Below are positions 11,234-22,378 of a stretch of 64,000 nucleotides of DNA, one piece after another. Source of the stretch: Rhodamnia argentea. Its lineage: Eukaryota > Streptophyta > Magnoliopsida > Myrtales > Myrtaceae. Under the pieces are notes generated by a model that worked only from the letters and a program-made list of their open reading frames with translations, did not search any database and had not been told where the DNA came from. A program made the position numbers and the translations under genes. The stretch lies in assembly GCF_020921035.1 (NCBI RefSeq), contig NC_063151.1, positions 27,224,934 through 27,288,933 on the forward strand, read 5' to 3'. Position 1 is the first letter of the stretch; every line of letters starts with the position of its first letter.

Positions 11234-12332
11234 GGAAAAGTATAAAAAAAAAACATTATAAACTTATTACATTGATATCAATTCAATTCTAAATTTTTTA
11301 ATCGGGCCAATTTAATTCTAAACCTTTTGATATTGATACCAATTTAGTCCATCCAATCAATTTTAGTAGGAAATCGCTGATGTGGACGCCGACGGTGCCA
11401 CGTAGAATAATCGAAGTTGACGTGAATATTTTTTAATAATATTTTATTTTTTGATTACCTTTTCTTATTTTTCTTTTTTTCTAAAACTTGACTTAGCCCA
11501 CGAAACCCTCATAAACCAATCTGGTTTAGCTTCTGCTGATTCTTCAAACTTGAAATCGAAATCACTAAGTCGAATAGATCTAGGCAAATCACTGTGGATG
11601 AATGGATTCATATGCATACGAGTTTTTTTTTATTATTTTTTTCACAAATTTCCACGGTGGGAAAACGCAATCCTCAAATCATCGATTTCAGGCCACAGAT
11701 CCACCGTTACCAGGAGCCGAATCCGTCATCATCCTCTTGAACTCTTCGAAGTTGATGTTCCCATTGCCATCCTGGCGGGAGCACTGGGCATTCATTGAGC
11801 ACCAGGAGCAGGTCCTCTGCGGAGATCAGGCCGTCCTTGTCTCGGTCGTACCGGTCGAAGGCGTCGCGGATCTCCGCCTCCGAGGAGGACAAGCCGGACC
11901 AGCAGAAGGCTTGCGCTCGCTCGCGTCCTTGAAGCTGAGGCTGGGAGGCTTGGATACGAGTTCACCTGCATATGAATCCATTCATCCACAGTGATTTGCC
12001 TTGTGTTTTTGATTCAAAGTTTGAAGAATCAGCAGAAGCTGAACCAGATTCCTTTCTGAGGGTTTCGTGGGCTAAGTCAAGTTTTAGAAGAAAAGAAAAA
12101 TAATTACAAAATAAATTTTTTTAAAATATATTATTAAAAAATTTCCACGTCAGCACTAGCCATCCTATGTGGCATCGTCGGCATCCATATCAGCGATTTC
12201 CCGTCAAAATTAGCCGGATGGACTGAATTGGTACCAATGCCAAAAGGTTTAGGATTAAATTGGTCCAATTGAAGGCTTTAGGATTGAATTGGTACTAATA
12301 TAATAGGTTTAAAACTTTTTTGGTACTTTTCC
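11234..12332. mobile_element. Pack-MULE-like element: long TIRs around a captured gene fragment
   Basis: Two inverted arms of about 380 bases (11234-11616 and 11965-12332) pair along their whole length. The outer tips are GGAAAAGTA / TACTTTTCC. Inner tips include GATGAATGGATTCATATGCA and its reverse complement. Flanks TGGCTTCAT (11225-11233) and CGACTTCAT (12333-12341) agree at 7 of 9 positions, as expected for an aged 9-bp Mutator-type duplication. The arms contain the family A pattern (GGAAATCGCTGATGTGGACG, AATTTAGTCC units). Between them lies about 350 bp of GC-rich sequence that encodes a broken EF-hand protein fragment. No transposase is present, so the element is non-autonomous. Confidence 0.75.
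11688..11895 (-). pseudogene. Calmodulin-like (EF-hand) gene fragment inside the Pack-MULE
   Basis: Reading the minus strand from about 11895, the frame gives SSSEAEIRDAFDRYDRDKDG and LISAEDLLLVLN, a near-canonical EF-hand with loop positions Asp1, Asp3, Asp5, Gly6 and Ile8. Sequence after 11791 falls out of frame. From 11774 a second frame reads QDGNGNINFEEFKRMM and ends at a stop at 11688-11690, matching the end of the last EF-hand and the C-terminus of CML proteins. The piece that normally links the two hands (the 'CSVxDC..MI..VD' part) is missing, so an internal deletion with frameshift has occurred. There is no N-terminal half. The fragment is far more GC-rich than the arms that flank it. 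Confidence 0.8.
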
Positions 12333-12581
12333 CGACTTCATGGATGGTCAACATTTGTGGACATTTCTCTTGATCTCGATCTCGATCTACCGATGGAGAG
12401 AGATTGATCTCGGAATATCTAATATTTGGAAGATGAAACTAAATGCTGAAGATGATAATCTACAGCCAAACCAGTGTTACAAAATCACATGAAACTTATA
12501 TGATAACACGGCCTACTGGATGTAGGAGTACCTAAAGATTTTTATAGCAAGATGTTACCAATATACTATCTTGTGTTGGAT

Positions 12582-12760
12582 GGGAAAATTATAAAAAAAG
12601 TCCTAAACTTATTATAATTTGTGCCTATTCAGTCTTAAATATATATTTTTTTGTTTTTGCCAATTCAGTCTTTTGAGTAAATTTTGGCTTGCCGACGCTA
12701 ATGTGGACTTTTTTTTTTATTAGTATTTCAATAATTTTTTGAAATTTTTTCGTTTTGTCT
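12582..12760. mobile_element. One-ended family A fragment
   Basis: Begins GGGAAAATTATAAAAAAAGTCC and continues with the family pattern (CCTATTCAGTCTTAAA, GCCAATTCAGTC, GACGCTAATGTGGAC). I find no inverted right arm downstream, so this is a truncated copy. Confidence 0.6.
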
Positions 12761-14019
12761 AGACTTTCCTTTACTCAAAGTGAATTGCCTAATTGTTCTC
12801 CTTCGTCTCATTCTCGATCTCGAAATCATTCAATTTTGTCCGAATTAGCTCCTACTCCTACTCCTCATTTTCCTTCATCCTCGTTGATAAAACAAAAAAA
12901 AAACTCTTTTTAACATTATATGCATCATCCGGCCGGGAAACCTCTAGTACGGTTAGGGCTCTTTCATGCGACTTGCGTATGTTAAGCATAAATTTAGTGT
13001 TCCTTCTGAGCTAACATTCTTCTTTGAACTATTTTTTAGAAGACTTTGGACAAGATGTACGTATCAATATTTGTGTGTGTTGAGATGTCTCCAGCACTTT
13101 ATATCGAACGAGAACGAAATTGAGGGGGAAGGCAATAGAAAGTCTTAACCACATGAAAGATGATTGAATATCTCATCTCGGCGCCTTCATTCTCCAGAGG
13201 CCCATTTATCTTGATTTGGATGGGCCTAGGTTGCTCTTCATCGTTCACCCTCCCCTTTGCCTCGTTCCTTGGGCTAACATGCATGCTTAAAATATATGCT
13301 TTGTACCTCCCCGTGTGTCGGAGGACTGGGAGAACAAACGCTGTCGAAGGTCTTCGCTTTGAGCCATGGACTACGCAATTTACCATGAATTGATTAACAA
13401 TGTAGAATTTCGTGGGTCAAAATTGAGTTGGCTTAGGTGCTTAAGTGGGTCATAAATGGTTACTTAGAAACTTAGTGGGTCTTAAATAGATTTTAAATAG
13501 GTCATAAATGGGTTAACTAAGATAACTATCTTAAAGAAGTCATAAATATGAAGACAAGAATAGGAAAAAAAACTAATGTAAAATTAAAATATTGAATTAT
13601 TTGAATTATTGAAAAATTTGAATATTTTAGAATACTCAGAAAATCTATTTATGACCCACTTATAATTCGGCGAGCCTCGAACTATAAAAATTATCCATAA
13701 TATTTTAGGAATATATATTTTTTAAAAAATTATAAGAAACGAATTTTCCTAAATATGATTAAATATTGAAGTGTTTGAACAATATATGTCAACTATGGTT
13801 TGTTAAATTCGTATCGTATGAAAATGGATTAATATGGGTCATACCATATTCGACTCGGCTCAAACCCGACCCTATCCATCCGTTTGACACCTCTCATTAC
13901 GAGTAGAGTGGATTTTTTACTTAAGACTTAGCATGGAAATATATAACAAGGGAAACAAATAAAGAGCCTAGGAAAATTGTACTCAAAACCACCTATTCTA
14001 ATATAGTGTAAGATTTTGT
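12761..14019. other. Intergenic DNA, no gene recognised
   Basis: No coding region with a recognisable domain. At 13430-13520 'GGGTCATAAATGG' and close variants recur several times, and 'ATGACCCACTTATAA' appears inverted near 13650. This suggests a decayed inverted-repeat element whose limits I cannot set. Confidence 0.4.
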
Positions 14020-14514
14020 GGGAAAATTTGTCCAAAAGCCCTAAATATATTGTACTTTTACCAATTTAGCCCTAAATCTTACAATTTTACCAAATTCAGT
14101 CTAAAAATTTTCATGTTTTGCCAATTGAGAACATCCAGCAATTTTGACCGAAAGTCGCTAACATAGACATCAATCATCATACGCGGCACAGCCGGTGTTA
14201 TTTATTTTTTATCATTTTTTTCCTCATTATTTTTTTTTTCTTAATGTGGCCGGCAATGGCCCAACTACCCTCACTAGCCACATTAAGAAAAAAAAACCAA
14301 AGAACATTAAATAAATAAATGATTCACAAATATATTTATTTTAATTAAAGATTGCCAACGTCAGCGCTGGTCGTGCCACATAAAATGGTTAGCATCCACA
14401 TCGGTGATTTTCAACCAAAATTAGCCAAATGAACTCAATTAACAATACGTGAAAATATTTATGGCTAAATTGATAAAAGTGCAACGAGTTTAAGACTTTT
14501 TGGATCATTTTTCC
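14020..14514. mobile_element. Family A element with a central hairpin
   Basis: The left arm starts GGGAAAATTTGTCCAAAAG and the right ends TGGATCATTTTTCC. Arms of about 200 and 170 bases carry the family units (CCAATTTAGCCCTAAA, GAAAGTCGCTAACATAGACA). The centre holds a perfect 20-base inverted repeat (14231-14250 with 14277-14296, TTAATGTGGC/GCCACATTAA extended by T/A runs). Flanks GATTTTGT and AATTTTGT agree at 7 of 8 positions. Confidence 0.7.
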
Positions 14515-16056
14515 AATTTTGTAAAGCTCAAGTCGTTCGACAAAGGCGTGATTTAATATTTAGATTTTCTAATGAACAACTTAATTGACCTATTCTTGAC
14601 GTGCAAGGTACGTATAATTGTTCCCTTTCATGTGAAACTTACATTTGACTTTCTGGCCAAACAAACATAGCAAATTTGGAGAGAAATAGAGAGGGAGAGA
14701 GAATTTAATTAAGGGTATAATAATCTCATTGAGCTCATCCCTCTTGATTTGTAAATGCTTGAACTTGTGATGTATACTAAAGATTTGAGCCATAGAATTT
14801 CTCAATTCTGACACAAGTTACTTATTCGATTGAATAGAATTCTTTTGTTGTATCCAGACTAATACCAATTCAACCCATTTCATGAAAAAAAAAATGTGAC
14901 CAATTAACCAACGAACAAAACTACTTGTTACATAGGAGCGAATCCCACTCGATGGTCAAGAGAAACAAAAGGGAAGGAAAGACTAACCTTGTGGTTCCAA
15001 CTACTGATGTTAGGGCATAACAACCTATTCTGATGCCAACTAACTAATCCCCTGTTTTTTTAGGACTTGAGAATGTTCCCTCTCTCTCCGCAAATTAGGC
15101 AGACACACTAGGGAATCATGCTAGGGCAGCTCCACCTAACAAGTTAGTTATACGTCCAACTACCAAACCTAAGTCGACTTTACGAGGATCCATTTGTTCC
15201 ATTCTGAAGCGAACGTGACTCGTGATTTTGGAAAAGAACGGAGAGAATCTTGCTTTGATCATGTCTCCTCTTGATGACTATGATGTCGCCCGGTGTATCG
15301 TAACACAAAATGAGAATGACCGTGCCGTTTTCCTTTCTGGGATGAGATTTTTCTACAGCGTCGTGCGCTTTCGTTGGCACGAGAGAAGGATCCGAGAGAC
15401 AAATATGTCGTACTTCCTATCCGTAAACGATGGAGAATCACCACTTAGGCTGTCGCGTGAACACACCAAGGTAAGAGTAACAAAAGAAAGACACAAACTG
15501 TCCTCTCCCTAACATTCGATAGATGTCAACTTCCTGTCACGTGCACATTGCCGCAGATGTTCTGAGGAGCATAGGGTTATGGGTCATCTGCTGACTCTTT
15601 TTGGACCCAAACGAACGCTTTTCCCCCTAGAAAGTTGGTTGGGCTTCTTGAAGCTCCCCTGTTTTTCCATGAGGTTCCCTTTCAAATCAAAGCTCATCTC
15701 TCCCTCGTTGTCACCTCTCTTTTTCGTAAGCACTTAATGGTCCGGACAGATGTTCCACGAATGCGAGATCACGAGAGGCCAAACCCGGCAGCAACTTCGG
15801 GCGTTTTTCACTTCGGATGTGATAAGATCGGGCTGAGAGGAGCTCTGAATGGAACATAAACGTTCTGCTCGTCTTTCTAGGCTAGACAGATGGAAAGTTA
15901 CATGGATATTGAAAATTGGAGATTACCTGTCGTTATTTTGATTTCGTAAGAATCAATCGAGCAGAATCAAGCATCGCCAATCGCAATATAACTTGCTCAC
16001 ACCACATTTTTTTTTTCTCCTTAGCCTTGTTAAATTATTTGAATCACCTATTCAAT
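14515..16056. other. Intergenic DNA, no gene recognised
   Basis: The open frame at 15222-15512 has no recognised domain and an atypical composition. I see no RNA gene and no clear repeat. Confidence 0.4.
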
Positions 16057-16811
16057 CGGAAAATTACCAAAAAAGTCATAAACCTATTGCTTATTTTATT
16101 ATTTTTTCTTCCCTTCCCCTCCCCGCTAATTCAACTTCCCTTATGCTTTTACACCAGTTCACTGTTCTTCTGCTTCTACACCAGTTCACTGAAGAAGAAG
16201 AACCGAACCAAAAGGCCACCCACCACGCCACCATCTACAACCACAACCTATCGTCTTCACCTTCACCTTCACCTCACCCCCACACCTCCTCGTCGCAGCC
16301 CCCGTCGCTCCCTTGCCGTTGTTCTATGTGTCGAGGGCTATCGCGCCGATCCACATCACGCATGGTTGTGTGTTCGCCGGACCTCGGTGAGGCTCTCGCC
16401 GGCCTCGCCATGGTCGGGCGAGGCTCGATCTCACCCGGCCTCGGTGAGGCTTGACCTCGCCAAATCTTGGCGGGTGAGGTCAGCCTTTGCCCGGCCATGA
16501 CGAGGCTCGACCTCGCCAATCGTCCTCTAGCCGGTTGCCGGCTACGCGATCGGCTGGAGGTAAAATGGGGAAGGGGAAGACGAAGGGGAGGGGAGGAAAA
16601 CAAAAAAAGAAAAAAAATGTAAAAAGGAAAAAAATCATAAAAATTTACAAAAATTATTAAAATATTGGATCGTTGGCTAGCCGGTGTCCACGTCAACGCC
16701 AGCCATTGGCACAATTGCAAAAATTTTATGATTGAATTGGCAAAAAAAAGAAGATTTAAGATTGAATTGACATAATTACAATAGATTTTGGACATTTTTG
16801 ATAATTTTCCC
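16057..16811. mobile_element. Family A element with GC-rich interior and perfect target duplication
   Basis: The left end reads CGGAAAATTACCAAAAAAGT but its arm is cut to about 36 bases. The right arm (about 16665-16811) is complete and ends GACATTTTTGATAATTTTCCC. Flanks are the identical ten bases CCTATTCAAT at 16047-16056 and 16812-16821, so this is a fairly recent insertion. The interior (about 16090-16660) has a pyrimidine-rich block, then a GC-rich block with repeated 'CGAGGCTCGACCTCGCCA' strings. Open frames there look like composition artefacts, not a recognisable captured gene. Confidence 0.8.
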
Positions 16812-16821
16812 CCTATTCAAT

Positions 16822-17448
16822 GATGTTGTATGCCAACGCACACCAAAATTTGTTGCCGGAATTGCCTCGTGTTGGCTACTTCTTCGCGTATGCCTATCTC
16901 CCTTTCCAATAATTGACATATAGGGATTACTTTATAGAAACTAAGCTAATGACTTGCTTTTGGGACATAATAAAAATATGTTATCATTTCGATGCCGCGA
17001 AGTCGGGACCACGCGGCAATTTGGAGTACATGCATTAACAAAGTGATTTGATAATCAGAAACAAGAAACAAGTAAATGAGTCGTACCACTTTAATCAACA
17101 GGGGTACATCATATTCATTAGGACCACGACCTGATTGTGATTTGAAATAACTCAGTTGTCTCCTTCAAAGAATGACCGGTTTTGCTTTTGTTTCGCTGGA
17201 AATGGTCCGTGAACAAAAGATCTTTCTTCGAAGGTTTGGGTCACCGGCTTTGATTTTTAATCAGGTTCTTGTGGTGTTTCCGAACAGAAAGTAACTATGT
17301 GAATAACAAATAAACTGAATGATAAAGGTAACCGGAACGAAATAAAGAACAAATAACTTAAATTACAATGAAAATTGATAAGTGCTATTGAATGTAGATA
17401 AAGACTCTTTTCTTCTACTTATGGTCGAGTACAAAAGATAACATAGTG
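16822..17448. other. Intergenic DNA, no gene recognised
   Basis: AT-rich, without a convincing coding frame or repeat. Confidence 0.4.
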
Positions 17449-17456
17449 GTTATTTC

Positions 17457-18224
17457 TAGGGGTGTCAATGGTTCAGTTCGGTTTAGTTATTTGAATAATT
17501 GAACCGAATCGAACCATTAAGGAATATGCACGAACCGAACCGAATTCCGTCCAAATTGAACCGAACCGAATTGAAAAACTCGGTTTGGTTCGGTTCAATT
17601 CAGTTCGGTTTTCGGTTCTGTTTTTTATTTATTTTTTATTTATTTGTATTTTTGCTCTTCACTTTTCATGAAGATGGTTTCTAAAAATTCCATCAAACAC
17701 CTAAATTTCACAAGGGGCTTCGGGAGCGTGGTTCCTAAATGGAACCTGACTTGCATGAGAATTCAATTATACAAAAAATATTTTATTTAATAAGGTACTC
17801 GATCTCCCTTGTATATGAACCAACAATTTGACCGATTGAATTTCTTCATAGAAAAACCAAATTGGAGATATGAATGTAACGCCTGAATGCCAGAGCAGAA
17901 AAATTATACAGAAGTTCAAATTGCCCTAAAGTTACTTGACGACCGGACGAGAGACGAGAGACAAGAGACCTAAATTGATTTTTCAGAAGCCATCGTCATT
18001 TTACTTTTGGGCTGCTATCGTCGTTTTGGGCTTTTCATGGATCCACGTTCACTAATTGAATCGAACTGTACCCGAATTGAAAATATCTGAACTGGAAATT
18101 TTTTTTTGGTTTTTTCTGCTATCTAAACCAAAAACTAAACTGAACTGAAAATATGTGAAATTTCAGTTCGGTTCAGTTCAATTCAATTTTTGGTTCGGTT
18201 TGTGGTGCAGTTTTGACACCCCTA
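17457..18224. mobile_element. Non-autonomous hAT transposon with perfect 8-bp target duplication
   Basis: The element begins TAGGGGTGTCAA and ends TTGACACCCCTA, a perfect 12-bp terminal inverted repeat of a common plant hAT type. It is flanked by the identical octamer GTTATTTC at 17449-17456 and 18225-18232. Subterminal regions are packed with GGTTCGGTT/AACCGAACC motifs in both orientations (17470-17620 and 18060-18210), as is usual for transposase binding in hAT elements. The 768-bp length and lack of a long frame mean that it has no transposase. Confidence 0.9.
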
Positions 18225-18232
18225 GTTATTTC

Positions 18233-19490
18233 CACATATTCTATCCCTCAGTTCTTGAATATGCTTCGGTTACTGCTCTCGTCTTATCTATTGAACGGTT
18301 GATTCTTCGACTTATCTACTATGCTTGTATCTCAGTGTCGCGTACCAATCTTGTGGTGTCACTACTGTTTCTTCTGCTCGTATATGTATTTGGTCGCTGA
18401 TGCGTTTTATATGTACTAGTTCTACTAGCCCGTGATGTTCTATGGGCCTTGCTGCTTTCTGAAGTCCGGGGTCGATTTTCGGTGTCAACAGCTTTCCACG
18501 GATGAAAGAAAAGCCACGTACGATCAAGTTTGATATACTTCTTACAGCTTGAGACTAATCATGCATGTTCTTAATCAAGGATATTTAGGAATGCAATGAT
18601 CTATTCTACACGCAGATGTGTACATATAAGAACTAATATTCCGTCTCATTCGATGCCAATCATTTCTATTTTTCTATGGTTTTGCTAACATAATAATCGT
18701 TGGGTGATTGTAAGACTATTAGTATGTTGTGAGGGTCACAAATTCTTAAAAGTGTGGATCTCAAAATAATTTCTAATTATTTGTTACTTATTATTTATTT
18801 ATTTTCTCAAAATTGGCTTAATTTTACAGTGAATTATGGACAGATCATTTCTCCTTTTCTATCTATTTTCTACTTTTGATTTTCACGAACCAAATGCCAA
18901 GCATTGTTGGCTATTGTGTACGTTTGGAGATCAAGAGACGCAGATTCCGACCGGCAAAACACCAACGTGTGAGGCTAGACATCACATGCGTTGTCACTTA
19001 TCATGGATGCCATCGGTGAAAAATTCTCTAAAATGGCAAAACAAGCAGTCCCTGAAAAAGGCCAGTTACATAGGAAGAGATCTTCCTTCTTTGAATTAAT
19101 GGTCGAAACAACTTCATTTTTTTTTTCCCGTGCTTGTGCAATTATGTCCCGACCCTACTTCGTGGGCCAAGTCCAGATGCCTACTTTGCTTAATGTGCGT
19201 GTATTTTCCAATCGGATGGCGCATGTTATGAGATGATACATAGGATTTTACGGTTATCGACTTGATCAAAAACAGACGATCCACGTTGATTAAGTCGTTC
19301 GTTCATGAGTCGAACGCGCGCTATCTTGCCCCGTTCGGTTCGTGAATTTCCGATCGCCTTGCTATCTCACATCAACACATCTTTCGGGTGTGGGCTTGTG
19401 CGCTTCCGGAGCAAAGTAATTCTGAGTAGCAAGTGAACATAGGCCAAACGACACTAAGCGAGCAATGAGAGAGGCGTTTGTCAAGGGTTA
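18233..19490. other. Intergenic DNA, no gene recognised
   Basis: Open frames at 18836-19099 and 18991-19236 show no domain. No repeat that I can delimit. Confidence 0.4.
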
Positions 19491-19498
19491 GAGCTTAA

Positions 19499-19955
19499 GG
19501 GTCCGTATGGTAACACTCCCTGAAAAATGTTTCTATTCCGAAAGTGTTCTCGGACCACTTTCGGAGCGTAAACGGCTATGGTTGAAAAATGTTCCAAAAG
19601 TGTTTCGAGGAACACTTTTAAAGCCAAAAAAAGAAACAAAAAAAAAATCATTTCTGGATTTTGGAACACTTTTTAGAAAAAAAAACTCGAGGGTGAGCCC
19701 CATGCAAGCCACCGCCGCCCACCATCGTCGGCGAGGAGTGAAAGCGGCCGCTGCTGGTGCCTGCTGATCGCCGGCCGCGCCCGCCGCCAGCTGCGGCCAT
19801 CGGTTGCAGATCTTTCCTTTTGTAAAAAAAGTGTTTTTTTTTTTTGTACTTGTCAAACGATTTTCCGTTCCCGAAAATCGTAGCCGAGAATAGAAACATA
19901 AAAAAAATGTTTGTTCCAAAATGTTCCTAGGAACAAAACATTACCATACGCAGCC
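19499..19955. mobile_element. hAT-like MITE with GC-rich core
   Basis: The left tip GGGTCCGTATGGTAAC pairs with the right tip TTACCATACGCAGCC with few mismatches. Flanks GAGCTTAA (19491-19498) and TAGCTTAA (19956-19963) match at 7 of 8 positions. Arms contain AAAATGTTCC/GGAACATTTT-type motifs in both orientations. The core (about 19690-19810) is GC-rich, in contrast to the arms. The 457-bp length rules out transposase coding. Confidence 0.75.
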
Positions 19956-19963
19956 TAGCTTAA

Positions 19964-22360
19964 TTGTCTAGTGGTTCTTAGCTTAATCATCAAGTCAATT
20001 GAACTTCAAAGTAACTTAGGCCGAGTTATGGAGAGTACCAAAGGGCTTGACGCGAGGGCTCTTGGTGGGTGGCCTTGTAATTACCGCCATTGAAACATAG
20101 TACGAGGATAGAGATTTTTAGGTTTTCAAATACGTCCAAATATAGTGGTCGTATGCTATTTATATGGTCATTTTTCCCAAGTACCGTGGAATGTATGAGT
20201 TTTCAATTGGACTAGTTCTCATATATACACGTAAATTGTCTCGCTGGCGTGCACCCGATAGGGTTTATTATAAGATGGGCAGGCTTGGTAAGTAAGATCG
20301 ATTATATGAGTGGGAAGTTCAAACACACAAGAGAGTACCGTATCTGAATCGAAAAGGATAACTACTTACCATCATCGGTTAGGAATTGACGTAGTTTCGT
20401 GTTAAAAGAACATAAAGAAACCCGAGATTACTGCAGTAGTTCCCCCGTTGAGGATTTTCCAATTCACGAACTAAAAGTCACTCGTTCAAATCCCACCGAC
20501 CGCGTATACACTAGCTTAGGCTAAGGTCGCCTGATTAGTCCATGGACGGCTCCGGATGGCTGGACCACTTGGTTTGTGTGCTGAGGATCAACTCCCGTTT
20601 GTTTTGGAGCGCCGTCTCTCCTCTCGACGAGGCGTCTATTGTCAACCAACTTTCAAGAGCGCACGAGAAAGTTAGCTGCTGGGGCAGATCAGAAAGCAAC
20701 CATGCACGAACAAGAAAGGCAGTTGAAATATGCAATTTTTTATTTTTATAGATTTTATTGAGCTTTTAGTTAATCGTTAGTCTCGGTAACCCAAAATTTT
20801 TTATGCCGGTAAAATAATTCCCGCGGATGAAGTGAAAGATTGAGGCATTGGTACCGTTCAAACCTAATCATCTCGTAAATAGACTTTTAACTACGCGCAA
20901 AGTCGAATCTTCATCCCGCTTATGTGCGCACACACAGTCAACTCTTAACCCCGCGATGTAAAATTGTCAATTCCACGGAGGGACGGCCTATCAAGCATGT
21001 CATTATCTTTCGCAACATCATAGCCCTCGCGATCACCACCGTCACGGCGAAAATTTTTGCCATATGTTTTGACTTAGGTTCTTTTATTTATTTTTCCACA
21101 ATAAGATGAAATGAGGGTTTTACGAACCTTGTTGGGGAGAGGATAGAATAGGAGAGAGTGGAATTGGGCTAACCTACTCCATTATGTGCTTTCTTCTCCC
21201 TTTATATCCTTTATTTCTCTCTCTTTTTTCCCTAGTTTTGTTTTTTGTTGCTAAAAAAGTTGAACTTTATAGTATACGAGTGTAAAAAATTTCTTTAATT
21301 CTGTAAATAAATTATATCCACGTCATTGTATTATGATTTCGAAAATGTTAACAACGACTACATGCACAAAAAAACCGTTTAAGCGATATGAACTCGCTAT
21401 TTTTATTTAGGGCAACATAAAGTGCTAACTATATTTACCTTTAAACTTAATATTCTTAGGTCCTCAATTCAAAGGCCTTGGAACCATCCATTGTAATAAG
21501 AATGCGCCTCAACTCGAAATTCGACACTGTGTTCTATATATAGAATAACTAACTAGAAGCTTTTTATTTATGTTAGGAAGTTAAAAGATAGGCACTAATA
21601 AAATGTGTTGAGCCCCAAAGGTATTACTCCTGATAGCTAATTAATATCCATGATTGACATGAATTCATAGATTTTAATCTTTAGGACAGTCCATCTTAGG
21701 TAGGTACTCTCAAATTTATGAAGTACCCTACCTATATGATGGACTTGATATAAGACGGGAGCCAAAGCTTAGATTGGTGACCGGAGACGGGATCTAGAAC
21801 TTTAAATAAGGCCATGAATGCAAGGAAATCAAGTATTTTTTGCTTTACAAATAAAAGCAGGTTCTTACACCTAAAAAGTCAACTATAAATTGATGCTCTG
21901 TTTACCTATAATAATTCCATGGTTAGTATGGCTATATATGATTATGAAGTATGTATTTATTTCTAATCGACAATAGTAATAACACGAAGGATATTTTTGT
22001 CAGTCCCGGCGCGGGTAGCATCAGCATATTTCCTGTCGTCCTTCCAAAAAAACATGGTTTTTTGTCGGGACAAGGAACTGTTAGACAGGAAAGATGGTGC
22101 CCCCCACTCGCAAGTGCTACGTCATGTCAAAAGAACCAATCATTTATTTTTATTTATTTTTGTTGATTTTCGGAGTAATACGTACTTACGTAGCTTGAAA
22201 ACGTGCTTTGACGGAAGGGCTGTGCCGCTGTAGTCCGCAGAAAAATCATAAAATAAAAAATTCACATCATATATATGCTAACAAACACACGAGATTCATA
22301 AGACACAGGTCCGAGAGTTTTTCTCTCCCACAACCCATTTCGTGGATCCCTCCCACGAAC
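19964..22360. other. Long upstream region of the second MYB gene
   Basis: No gene recognised. The frame at 20542-20751 has no known domain. A CATATATATG string at about 22267-22276 could serve as a TATA region for the downstream MYB gene. Confidence 0.4.
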
Positions 22361-22378
22361 GAGAGAGAGAGAGAGAGA
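22361..22378. repeat. (GA)9 microsatellite abutting the MYB start codon
   Basis: Nine GA units end directly at the A of the start codon at 22379. Length change here alters the 5' UTR only, because the frame upstream has no ATG. Confidence 0.9.

Noticed and set aside
16274..16795. Long open frames on both strands in the GC-rich block
   Set aside because: They lie inside a Mutator-like element, show biased Pro/Arg composition and have no domain.
20461..20510. GTTCAAATCC string resembling a tRNA B box
   Set aside because: No A box, no cloverleaf arms and no acceptor stem can be drawn around it.
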